Assembly (NCBI RefSeq): GCF_022201045.2
Contig: NC_068564.1
Coordinates: 28,363,001 to 28,427,000 of the forward strand
Length of the DNA: 64,000 nt
Source: Citrus sinensis
Lineage: Eukaryota > Streptophyta > Magnoliopsida > Sapindales > Rutaceae
Direction: 5' to 3'
Shown piece after piece: positions 1 to 10,212 of the stretch. Made by a program: the position numbers and the translations under genes. The notes beneath the pieces were generated by a model. The model was not told the DNA's origin. It saw only the letters and a program-made list of their open reading frames with translations, and ran no database searches. How positions within the stretch are numbered: position 1 is the first letter of the stretch; every line of letters starts with the position of its first letter.

Positions 1-195
1 ATAATTTAGCATGTCTAATGTGTTCTTGAACGGGACACACAAATTTTTAATTTTAAAATTAAAAATAAAATTTATGAATTTGTGAATCCCATTTGACCGA
101 CACACCACCTCAATATGGCGAAACATATGTTGTCTCATTTACCATACACTAACTATGACATGGTCATGGTATACGAAGCAAAAAATAATGATGAT

Positions 196-222
196 GATAA
201 TAATAATAATAATAATAATAAT
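196..222. repeat. (ATA/TAA)n microsatellite
   Basis: A short run of TAA/ATA trinucleotides 3' of the first P450 relic. Simple sequence only. Confidence 0.8.
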
Positions 223-416
223 TAAAAAAAGCTTGCAAACTGAAACTACAATGATTTAATAAGCATGTGAAATGTTCAGTAATTAAGTTCCAGCTTTCAT
301 GCACACATCTACTGATATAGAAGGCATACAAACAAAGGGAACACTGAGACCTGTAGGACATCAAATGCAACACTTAATGAGATTCGCTACATGGCTGCAG
401 TTTTGCCCCTTGCCAC

Positions 417-2016
417 TTATTCAACAGTAGGCGCACAATGATAAGGAATGGGGATGATGTGTAGATCATCTTTTCTTCTACTAAATATTTCTCTCACCTC
501 AGCTTGTGCCTTTTGAATTATTGTAGGATTTTTCATCATTTCGCTCATTGCCCAATCTACAATTGTGGCAGATGCATCGCTGCCAGCAGTAAAAACGTCC
601 TGAAATGGGATTTATCATTTGTGTATATGCACGAGTGAATTAAACCATTATGCAGTACTATTTTGTTTCAAAGCACTATATATGCAACTTGCATTCAACT
701 AAGAATATAACGAAAAACAAACTATATAAATTATTTAGTTAAAAGCACGGTCCCCACGGTTTTTGTCACCAAGTAATATTTCGAGGATGAAGTATCGTAA
801 GGCCCAAAATAAATGATAAAGACTTTTTTTTTTTTTTGGCTCTTGTGTACTCAATGAAAAACCTAGGATCTGATCTTAATTAAGAAGCTACTCCAAGCTA
901 GACCTTGGATATTAATTGTATTTTCAAAAAAACTAATAACCGCTTTTTATTATTTTCATTAAATTTAGGCCTTTTTACGTTCACAAAAAATTAATTATTC
1001 TTATATTAAAAATATATCATTCGAAATATAATACCAAAAACGCCCTTAATAACTGAAATAAATTATCTCCTGCGTTCGGGTTTTTTCCAAAAAAGGGGAA
1101 AAAAAAAAGAACAAGCTTGTTGTAATTAATTACTTGCAGTTATAACTGCTTTGATGTTTTCAGTACTTAAGTGAAATTGATCGTGACCACCAAGTTCTTG
1201 AATTTTCAGAAGAATAACAACAAGATCTTAATCTTCTTCAGTCTTCGAAATCTGCAATGATGCCTTGCCCTTCCTATGATCATTGATAATGTTTTCAATA
1301 ATCCTGTCAACTTTTTGGTGCACCCTCTCCGCCCCTGACCTGATTCCACTCATCGATTCAAGTAATCCAATAGAAGGAAACAATATTAAGATTTCCTTCA
1401 CCCACTTCCACAAATAGTTCTTGATCTTTGCATTTGTTCCCAAAGGCAGCGCTTGAAGTGATACAATACATCAATGAGTTAACTTCATCACTTAAGTTAA
1501 TCACTGATCCTGCTCTTGAATCAATCAATTTAATGAGATTAGAAACTTCTTCTTCCCTTATTGATCAGAAAGATTGGACCCTTTTTATGCTTAAAAGCTC
1601 CGAAATGCAGATTTTTCTAAGTTGTCTCGAATAATCACCATATGGTGAAAAGATTATGTCACTATAATCATAAGACATGATTTTGGCTGCTACATCTTGA
1701 GGCCTTGATGCAAATATGACATCATGTGTTTCATCACTTCTTTTGCAAATTCCGGGGGAGATACAAGGATGGTACAAACTTCTCCGAGTTGAAGGTCCAT
1801 AATAGGTCCATATTTTTTTGCCAAGCCTCTTCAAGCTCGATGGGGTAGGGACCCAACAAGCTGGTGCATATTTCCGATGATAGGTCGTTTCCATGGTCCC
1901 AGGGGTAGATTGGGAATTTTGTTTTTGTTATTAGATTTCTTCCCAAATTTCAGGAAGCAATAAAAGAGAAGAAAGGCAAGAAGGATAGATAAGAAAAAGG
2001 AGAATCCAAGCGCCAT
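417..2016 (-). pseudogene. CYP71D-like cytochrome P450 pseudogene
   Basis: This is a two-exon CYP71D-type P450 copy that can no longer encode an active enzyme. Exon 1 (about 1138-2016) starts with an N-terminal anchor beginning [10 protein letters not shown] and a proline hinge reading PLGPW. It then shifts frame near 1835 and again near 1565 and 1440. Recognisable pieces include [11 protein letters not shown] and [11 protein letters not shown]. Exon 2 (417-599) opens normally with DVFTAGSDAS (I-helix) and continues to AQAEVREIF. It then jumps directly to the family C-terminus, DDLHIIPIPY, and stops. About 150 residues are missing, including the K-helix ExxR motif and the heme-binding FGAGRR.CPG loop. 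The intron donor reads GCAAGT instead of GTAAGT. It is the most downstream copy of the minus-strand P450 array and is certainly broken as a P450. Confidence 0.88.
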
Positions 2017-2549
2017 TTGAAAATTAGAGGATAAAGAGGATTAGGGGAATGTTATTAGTTAGTAGAAATGTTTTTCTTTGATATACAATTAAGTTCTTGA
2101 TCTCGGGGGTCTTTCATCATGAATATCGTGGGGAAATAAAATTAATAATAATTGCTTTCTTTTTTATTAAATCAAAGCATTGGTTGATCTCTATTTATAG
2201 TCGAGCCGGATTTGTTACGAGTTACTCCGTTAGTTTTAGGGCAGTGAGTGTAATTCTAGTACTGAGCTGTTCTAGGTTGTTTCAGAGGTGCAATATTTAT
2301 TTTTGCCAAAGCATGATTTGAGGATTTATCATGTCTCAAGGAAGTGTAATCAAGCTGCTGATGGGTATCTAAATTTGCTCTCTTAGCTGCTGTAATTTTC
2401 TTGTATAAGTGGAAAATTTTCCATAATATTTATGCTATCATCTTTGAAATTCTATTTCTTGAAATAAAGTTGTTTTTCGTTTTTATGAAATAAATTTCAC
2501 TTATTAAAAAAATATTTCTTGAAATTAAGAGTTCTAATTTAAAAAAACA

Positions 2550-2830
2550 AACGGCTAATTTTAAGGCAGTATTTTAATTTCCTAAAAAAAATAGTTTTTT
2601 AAATCCATTTGGCCAATTGGCCTTGTATGTATGTCATGGGGTCACATCGTGTTTTGGAGATTATACTTAATTTTAACCTATTCAAAGATATTTGTCTCTA
2701 TCCTATATTTGGAAAAACAAATAAAAAATAAAATGTGATGTTGCAAAAGATTGAGTCTTATATGGCTGCTCTGGGACCGGATTTCTGCTGTATCTTTCAT
2801 AATTAAAGAGAATTCGTAAAGTGCAAAGGC
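2550..2830. repeat. Duplicated P450 upstream flank, copy 1
   Basis: This stretch upstream of the first P450 pseudogene resembles 16,740-17,055, which lies upstream of the intact P450 at 14,690-16,389. Shared landmarks in the same order are a GGCTAATTTTAAGGCA block, a CATGGGGTC/CGTGGGGTC block, a TTGCAAAAGAT block and a GACCGGATTT block. The pseudogene and the intact gene therefore look like products of a segmental duplication that included promoter DNA. Similarity was judged by eye and is interrupted by small indels. Confidence 0.7.
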
Positions 2831-5307
2831 TATTTGAATTTTTTTTAAGAACAATAAAGTAAAAGAATAAAGAATATTTCCATGAAATAATTAAGTTTAT
2901 ACATTTTTAGAGCTTTCATGTATAAAAATAAAAAATAAAAAACTACAAGGTTAAGGTTCAATTTGAAATAAATGTGCCCAAGTGGAAGTAGCATAGGTAG
3001 GTGAGTCATCGTGAGTGCATGCTAAAAAGAATAAGAAGAAGAATTTATGAATTCATAAATAGTATCCATAAATTATAAAATCTCTTATTTTAAGTGACAA
3101 ATAATATCTTGATTGCGAAGGAAATACCTCAAAATATAAATTTAGGATCCAAACTTGATCCTCAGGCTGGCTGATGTTGAACGATACGTGTAAAAATAAA
3201 ATTGCCAAGCATTAAGCCAAATGCAATTAGTTTCATCATCATCACATTAATATTTTCAATGATGGTTACTTCTTAATTATCATCGTCGTGATCGCAATCA
3301 CTTAAAACGTGCCGGAAAAGTATCAAAAACATAGAAAATTAGATCAGTCAGGGAAAAAAAATTAAACAGTACAAAACAAGACAAGCAGAAAGAACAACTC
3401 TTTGATGAAACCCTTGACATGCCCTTAAATTAATCAATAAAACCTTTTGGTTTGCATTATTAAAATATTTTAGAAAATTGAATCAGTCGCGGGAGACCGC
3501 CGGTACCCTGTAGGGGGAAAAAAACCAATTCAAAATAAATAAGAAACGATAACTCTGGTTGAAACCTTTAACTTTTGGCCTTAAATTAATCAATAAAATT
3601 AATTTTTGGGTTTCATTATTAAATTATTTTGCTGTCCTACCGACCAGGATGTAAACATTTCCTGAAGTATCTGTAAGGTCAAAGTTGTGCGGGAAAACAA
3701 GAAAATACATTTTTTTAGTGGGAAAATAAATTTATCTAAGACGTGCGCAGATCTATTAGCAGCAGTACTCAGGGACGAAGTTAGGAACTTTTTTTCTAGG
3801 TTGGGCTAGATTAATTTTTTTCAAGTGAAAAAAAAAAAAAAAAAAACTTTAAGTAAAGCCGTTAAATCAAAGCATACCCTTAGAGCAACACTTTTTGGGT
3901 TTGAGAAATACCTTGTGAATTAAGTTTATTTAACAGTAAAAACTATCAACTTTTAAAATGTGACTATGGTAACTCATGGTCATGGATACTATACTCCCCG
4001 ACGCGACACTGTTAGATGATTTTAGTTTGTTGATTTTTAATTATACGATGCTCAAATTGTAGGGTACATTATTCTTAAAAAATCGCAGAGACTCCTATTT
4101 TAAAGAATTAAAAGTCAAATTAGTAATAAATATTTTACCATCACAAGCATATTTGAAACATAATAAAAAATTTTAAAACAAGATAGAGTGAGAAAGAAGA
4201 AGTTAGGAAAAATGTCAGTTGCCAATTGTTATGATATATTAAGCGATGAACACGAAAATAATATTGTGGCAATTGTGTAAATATAACATTGGCATTTTTG
4301 TTAATAACGTATGGTAATTTTGTGAAATTACAACACAAGTATTGTAGAAAAAAAAAATTTACCAAATTGTAGCTAGGATATGGCCCATCCCTATCGATGA
4401 GCAGCTTTGCCCTTGGCAGTACTTGTACTGAAATAAGCATGATTTCAATGCGTGTCAGTACAAACGAAGGAAAATAACAATAATAATAAATAAATAAATA
4501 AATAAAATTAAATGGGAAATAGAGGTGTGAGGATGAAAAATGCATGAGCCTCTATTTGTATTAATGAATATAGAGAAATTAAAGAGCTATAGTGGGATGA
4601 AGTTTCTTTGAATTAAAATTGAATAAATCGACTGTATTTATTATATTGCATTAAATATTAGTAGTAATATCATATATGTTACGATGTTAACTAAAACATT
4701 CACATAATTAATTTTATTTTTTTTCGTGTTACTTTTTCAAGTTTGTAGTTTATATGGTTATTTTCTCTTTTGTTTTAACCATCATCCTATATTTTTACTA
4801 TAGAAAAGGTAATGCCTTGAGTCATGTCCTCTAATGAAATTAGATAGAATTTAGATTAGATATATCATAAATGGGAATAGATTTTGATTCTACTAAAAGA
4901 TAAACAAAAAAAAAATGGAAGACATTTAACTTATTGAGAAGAGAGGGTTTTTAAAAATCTATTGAATATATAAGTGGTAAAAGTAATTATTTTACTGAGA
5001 CCAAAGTGTCATTCCTCAATAAAAGTATGGGAATATAACAATTCTTCGCTCCAAAGAAGAATTTATTGGTTTACACTCCAATTGTGCTTGCTTAGAATTT
5101 AGCCAAACACCTTACATGCAAAAGTGTCTAGCTTGACAGTTGTAGCTAGTAAATTTTCTATATTTCTGATAATAAGATATTTTATAGCTAGAAACACCTC
5201 TGAAATATTAAAACCCGTAAATTTTTCGATTTAATTTTCTATTTTTTTTATGGTGGGAGAAAATTTACAGTTGCCCAACTGAAGGATAAGCTAAAAGCAT
5301 ATCTGAA
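2831..5307. other. AT-rich intergenic DNA
   Basis: No gene is supported here. Around 3338-3633 there are two degenerate direct copies of a ~150-bp unit, each containing a CTTAAATTAATCAATAAAA block. A (TAAA)n run lies at about 4484-4506, and several poly(A) and poly(T) tracts are present. Open frames here are low-complexity and lack protein-like composition. Confidence 0.5.
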
Positions 5308-5650
5308 ATATTAAGTCTTCGTTTGGTACAACTTTTAAAGTAGAACTTATTTAAATAGAACTTTTATAAATAGAGTTTTTACTAAAAGAAAAGTTTAGTT
5401 GTTTTGTTATTAATAAGAATTTTTATTAAAATTTTATAAAATTACTTTAATAGACAACTTTTTTAAAGTTATATTATGAAAAGAATAAATAAGATTGTCA
5501 AATAAGTAGAGGATATTTTAGATATTTTGACATTTAAAAAAAACTTTTCAACCTCTACTTCTAAAAACCCAAAATTTGAGTTTTTACTAGTAAATGTAAA
5601 ATAGCTTATTTAAGCTTCAAAAACTCTATTAGAAAAACAATCAAACAACA
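5308..5650. mobile_element. hAT-like MITE (probable)
   Basis: An AT-rich segment whose left edge reads TTCGTTTGGTACAACTTTTA and whose right edge, read in reverse, begins with a similar GTTTGATTG motif. The interior repeats short AGAACTTAT/TAGAACTTTT blocks. The same GTTTGGTA-type edge recurs at 25.1-25.9 kb and 39.2-39.5 kb in this window. Non-autonomous hAT elements of plants often start this way. It abuts the truncated end of the P450 fragment at 5,735. No clean target duplication was found, so boundaries are approximate. Confidence 0.4.
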
Positions 5651-5734
5651 ACAAAAATTGTAATAAAAATTTATGAAATTAAATAAGCACTCATAGTCAT
5701 TAAATAAGTTATACCAAAAGGCACTAACCACTCT

Positions 5735-6357
5735 TATAGTTTCTTCCATAAATGAGAAACGCTTCTTGTTCTCTAGATTTCTTCTCCCAAAGGCTGCCCT
5801 TGAGGTGATACCATACATTAATGAGTAAACTTTTTCAATAAAGTTAATCGCAGATCCTCCCTTCGAAGAAATCCAATTAATGAGATTATTAACCTCCTCT
5901 TCTCTTTTTGATCGGAAAGATTGCACACGTTTGGTGCTTAACAGCTCGGACACACTGATTCTTCCTAGTTGTTTCCAAGATTCACGATTTGGTGAAAAGA
6001 TTATATCACCATAATTATAAGAAAGGATTTGTGGTGTTTGAACATGAAGTCTTGATGCAAAGAAAACATCATGGGTTCTCACTTCTTCTTTAGCAACTTG
6101 TTGGGAAGATACAACAATGGTGTGAACTTGTCCGAGTTGTAGGAGCATAAGAGGTCCATATTTCTTGGCCAAGTCTCTTAGCTCGAGGTGCGGTAGAGAG
6201 CCAACGACCTGGTGCAAATTTCCTAGGACAGGTAGTTTCCACGGCCCTGGTGGAGGTAGATTTGGAGTTCTGTGATTGGTTTTGAATTTCTGCACTAATT
6301 TCAGCAAAGTGTAGGCAAACAGAAAGAAGGGGCAAGAAGGGAGAATCCAAGTTCCAC
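5735..6357 (-). pseudogene. CYP71D-like P450 pseudogene, 5' exon fragment
   Basis: This is a remnant of P450 exon 1 only, about 200 residues. Visible parts are the hinge [63 protein letters not shown] and ITSRAAFGRR. The expected start codon appears as GTG at 6355-6357 (followed by Glu-Leu-Gly-Phe-Ser). The anchor region then shifts frame before the LKLVQKF segment. Homology ends near 5,735, and no I-helix, ExxR or heme-loop sequence follows. The break lies next to a MITE-like segment. It could only be a pseudogene or a gene fragment. Confidence 0.85.
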
Positions 6358-6929
6358 GTGTAAAGAAGAAGACATTGCGGGTAAGATTTTATGTTTAGCC
6401 AGTTAGTAGAATTGTATTTCTTATCGGCTTGTGTTATGTTATATATTTTTTTTTTTCTCGTAAAAAAATAAAAATCAGAATGTCCTTAAATAAAATCATT
6501 TATAGGAAATTAATATTTTAAAAAAAAAATAATGAAACTACTTTGCACAGCCTTCTATCCATGATTCATGAATTGATCATAATTCGAACTATCTTGTCGT
6601 TAATTTGCTTTTTTACCCTAATTCGTGTTTGTGGTTAGCCAACGTGACAGGCTGGCCATGAATGACACATATATCGACTTGCACGTCTCCAAACCTTTAA
6701 TGCTCACAATTTGCGTACAACAAGAGGATTTTCCTACTTATAGGCGAGTAACCAACTTTCTAGTTGCTAATTGCATTAAGTACATACATTCATAGATCAA
6801 CTTAGAATGGGGTTCATGAAACTGTTTTAAAATTATCGACAGTTTTCTAAATAAATGCACCTTCCGCATTTTAAACATTGATCATGGCACTTCTCTGTGT
6901 TTGGTCAGAAGAAATTAGAGGAGAGAAGA
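6358..6929. other. Intergenic DNA
   Basis: Upstream flank of the P450 fragment, up to the Mutator-like element. Nothing further recognised. Confidence 0.5.
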
Positions 6930-6945
6930 TAAATAGAAGAGTGCT

Positions 6946-7270
6946 GCTATTTGCCCCGAAATCGCGCCCCGAAATCGCACCTCGAAATTAAAACGCACCG
7001 TTTGTTCTGAGTTAATCACGTGTCTTGCTTTATAAAGGAAAAAGTTGGGGAAAGAAAAAGCAAAAGTTGTTTCTTCACGTTTCTTCAGTCAAACACGTGG
7101 GCCTAACTTGTTAAAAAGTTGGGGAAAGAAAAAGCAAAAACAACGTTTCTTTGTTATTTCCTTTGAAATTTTGTCTCCACACGTGTTGTCCAATTTTGTC
7201 TTCACTTTCCATTTCACTTCTCTAGTTAGCAGCACTCTGAGCTTTCACTTTCCTGTTGTCAAATTTTGTC
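6946..7270 (+). repeat. MULE terminal inverted repeat, left arm
   Basis: Left arm of the element, matching the reverse complement of 8917-9253 with only scattered substitutions and one 12-bp difference. It begins with three short CCCCGAAATCGC-like subrepeats. It then carries three CACGTG cores (near 7017, 7095 and 7180) and a TTTATAAAGG TATA-like box (about 7030-7039). The last ~70 bp (7186-7255) is repeated in tandem at 7256-7324. The TATA box points inward, so the arm could act as promoter for the cargo gene. Confidence 0.85.
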
Positions 7271-8340
7271 TTCACTTTCCATTTCACTTCTCTAGTTAGC
7301 AGCACTCTGAGCTTTCACTTTCCATTTCACTTTCCCGTAAAGCAAGGTAAACATTTTGCTTTCACTTTTCATTTCTCTTTCCAGTTAGCAGCACTCTTTT
7401 TCTTCAGGCAGATTCGTCACTTAAGTCATTCAGATCTGAACTCAACTCTTGTTCGATGGTTCGTTCTCTTGCTCTCGTTCAATTTTCATTATTGTGTTTG
7501 ATGCATGTATCATCATCTGATGGGTGGTTTTTATGCTGGCTTCTTGTGGTAGAGGTAGCTTTATTTATTTAATTATTTTTGGTTAATTGAATTAGTTATC
7601 GAGTCGGATACTGTGGGTGTGGTTGCTATAACATTTTGTAAATTACAAAAATTAAATTGGACAGATTTTACATATTTCGCTTGCTATCAAGTCGGATACT
7701 GGATTTGGATGTTTGGAATGATGAATATCGGTTGTGCTTTGCTGCTACTGTGCTTAGATCCTTAATTATCTGTGTTATGCTTGTTTTGGTCATTTCTTCT
7801 GGGGAGGTGGTGTTCTGTTTCTTCAGGGTTGAAACAGAGGGTTGCTTGGTGTTTGGTTATGAACATAGTGATTTTTTGTTTGACTTACTCTTGCTTCTTC
7901 TATTTTTTATTAATTTTTTATTATTTAAAAATGTTTAGATTGGTATGTTTTTGATGTATGCCTGAATTGATTGGCTTATTTGAGTTTGATTAAAATGCTA
8001 AATAAATGGTGGAAGCAAGGAATTGAAAATTTGATGATAGTTTGTTATTATTGTAGGAACTTGATGTAGTTATATTTTAATGGACGAATATTGCTTCAGT
8101 ACATGAATCATTATGGGCAACAGATACCATGCTTGTTTAGCAACATGAGCAACCAATCTCGAGAGAGCTTTTCTCATGTTTCTATTTTATTTTCCTTCAG
8201 CCCTAGGAATTGGACACTTTGACACCCTGGGAATTTAATTTCTGTTTTATTTGTGTGTAACTGGTGCTGTAATTGTTGTATGTTCTAATTTATTTTCGAT
8301 TTTTTTTCTGTTTCGTAGTTTCGAAAATCAATTAACCACA

Positions 8341-8688
8341 ATGTCAACTAGCACAAGTGAAATTCGAAACTCACAGCAGCTATGTAACGGATGCGGTAAT
8401 TACATGGAGTTATTAACGTCACGTACAACAAAGAATCCAAATCGTAAATTTTGGCTTTGTAAAAGATGTAATAATTTTCAATGGGCTGAAGATCGTAAAC
8501 CAAGCGAAGAGAAAATTGATTTGTTAGTGGAGGAGGTTAGAAAGTTAGCATTAGAGATTGAGTGTTTGTCCATTAAATTCCAATTATTATATGATAACGA
8601 ACTTCGAAGGAGACAGACACCAAAATATGATTACATTAAAATACTTGTAATTGTTGTGATATGTTATCTATTCAAGTGTTATTTTTAA
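8341..8688 (+). CDS. GRF-type zinc-finger protein with C-terminal membrane segment, MULE cargo
   Basis: Encodes about 115 aa. Residues 15-51 form a GRF-type zinc finger: Cys15, Cys18, Cys40 and Cys43, with TKNPNRKFWLC before the second pair and a closing WAED. A charged, heptad-like stretch follows (about 55-90, coiled-coil-like). The protein ends in a hydrophobic segment, IKILVIVVICYLF, a likely tail anchor. The chosen ATG lies 21 bp after a good splice acceptor (TTCTGTTTCGTAG, ending 8319), so a 5' UTR intron from a transcript starting in the left TIR is likely. The frame is also open upstream from 8251. GRF fingers bind nucleic acid in several known proteins; the role of these short plant versions is not known to me. 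The gene is enclosed in the transposon. Confidence 0.72.
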   Translation: MSTSTSEIRNSQQLCNGCGNYMELLTSRTTKNPNRKFWLCKRCNNFQWAEDRKPSEEKIDLLVEEVRKLALEIECLSIKFQLLYDNELRRRQTPKYDYIKILVIVVICYLFKCYF

Positions 8689-8916
8689 GTTTTATTATTT
8701 TGTACTATGTATTAATTTGCAATTGATTAATTGATTAGTTGATGTCAATTGTTTCTTTATCCCATGGCAATTTCTAGTTTTGTGAATTTCCAAGAAATTT
8801 CCTTCGTGTTTTCACTTGTTTATTTTGGAACTAGCTAAGAAATTTATTGACATAATGTACATGCGGAATTTGAACATAACGTTCTTGCATGGCAAAATCT
8901 TCATACTTGAAATCGT

Positions 8917-9253
8917 GACAAAATTTGACAACAGGAAAGTGAAATGGAAAGTGAAAGCTCAGAGTGCTGCTAACTAGAGAAGTGAAATGGAAAGTGAAGA
9001 CAAAATTGGACAACACGTGTGGAGACAAAATTTCAAAGGAAATAACAAAGAAACGTTGCTTTTGCTTTTTCTTTCCCCAACTTTTTAGCAAGTTAGGCCC
9101 ACGTGTTTGACTGAAGAAACGTGAAGAAACAGCTTTTGCTTTTTCTTTCCCCAACTTTTTCCTTTATAAAGCAAGACACGTGATTAACTCAGAGCAAACG
9201 GTGCGTTTTAATTTCGGGGTGCGATTTCGGGGCACGATTTCGGGGCAAATAGC
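8917..9253 (-). repeat. MULE terminal inverted repeat, right arm
   Basis: Mirror copy of the left arm. It has the same TATA-like CCTTTATAAAG box (on the minus strand) and the same CACGTG cores, so it could drive inward transcription in the opposite direction. Confidence 0.85.
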
Positions 9254-9269
9254 TTTTTCCTAAATAGAA

Positions 9270-9700
9270 AGGAGGGAGTCAGAGAAAAATAAGGAAAGTC
9301 AACAGGTCGTGCATCAGGAGTTACGGTATGTGTACAACACTCATCCATATAACGTAGCTATAGTACGGCATAGCACAATCACACTTCATCAAGGCACGAA
9401 GCATGTCACAGCACACATGCAGGCTGAGTTGGACTTAAATTCTTTTGCACGTGGGTTTTAAAGCACAGCATAATTTGAGATGAAAGCACAACATAATCTA
9501 AGATGAGTTAAAGTAATGTGTATGAAAAAAGTTCGTAAAAAGTACGGTTCAAGTTTTGTGACTAAATTTTATTTGAATTATATACTACTACATATTAATT
9601 AAATAAATAAAGAAATTTGAATTGAGCAACAATAAATCTAATAACATGTCATTCTATTTTAGTTTAAAAGAATTTTTATGATTAAATTTAATAATAATAA
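9270..9700. other. Intergenic DNA between MULE and solo LTR
   Basis: AT-rich sequence with no recognisable P450 exon 2 remnant and no gene. Confidence 0.45.
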
Positions 9701-10207
9701 TGCGAAAGTCAAGACAAGCATTTTGACAAAGACAAAGCTTTATGATAATTTGTCAAAAAGCTTGACAAATTGGCAAAACATGTTGACATATTGGCCAAAG
9801 TTTAGACACCGAATACAACACACACCAATCATCTTGACGATTTGCCAGAGGTAGGTGCAATAGTGCAATTTTGCACTCCTATAAATAGAGAACCAATCTT
9901 CACTTGTATGCATCCCAATATTTAAGAGAACAACAATTCAATTGTAAAATTGTTAAGAGAGTGAGCAATTGAAAAGCGTGTAATTGAGAGGTTTTTCCTT
10001 TCAAGTGTGTGAGAGTATTGTGTGTATTTAAGTTTTGGGAAGTGGGGTTTTCTTTACTCAAATATTGTACTCTAATAATTGTTAATGATACAATTATTTT
10101 TTTTTCTCCCATGGATGTAGACATATTGCCCAACCACGTTAAATTTTGTGTTTTTTATTTTTCTTATAATTATTTAGTGCACTTGATTGTGCCTTATGTG
10201 CACAACA
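9701..10207 (+). mobile_element. Solo LTR of a Ty1/copia-like retrotransposon
   Basis: A 507-bp segment beginning TGCGAAAG and ending GTGCACAACA. It is flanked by a 5-bp direct repeat AATAA (9696-9700 and 10208-10212), although this lies in an AT-rich context. It contains a TATA box (CTATAAATAGAG, about 9890) followed by a leader-like region. The 3' part, with CAACCACGTTAAATTTTGTG, resembles copia LTR ends I know from plants. No internal retrotransposon coding sequence is present, so it is a solo LTR. It sits just inside the intron side of the P450 pseudogene at 10,213-11,526. Confidence 0.72.
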
Positions 10208-10212
10208 AATAA

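Larger units (their letters stand above)
6939..9260. mobile_element. Non-autonomous Mutator-like element (MULE) with cargo gene
   Basis: A 2,322-bp DNA transposon. It is bounded by a 9-bp direct repeat, TAAATAGAA (6930-6938 and 9261-9269), the target duplication length typical of Mutator-like elements. Its ends share long near-identical inverted repeats (6946-7270 and 8917-9253), both starting GCTATTTGCCCCGAAATCG. The extreme 7 bp differ (GAGTGCT against GGAAAAA). No mudrA-type transposase is present. The interior carries one small gene encoding a GRF-type zinc-finger protein (8341-8688), as in Pack-MULEs or cargo-carrying MULEs. The arms are near identical, which argues for a fairly recent insertion. 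Confidence 0.85.

Noticed and set aside
164-373. Minus-strand ORF of 69 codons with Tyr/His runs
   Set aside because: It translates the TAA microsatellite and has no protein-like conservation.
4141-4545. Minus-strand ORF of 134 codons rich in Phe/Tyr/Ile
   Set aside because: Composition follows the AT-rich DNA; no motif and no splice context.
7045-7501. Plus-strand ORFs in the MULE left arm
   Set aside because: They translate the inverted repeat and its 70-bp tandem copy; the same peptide appears from the right arm in reverse.
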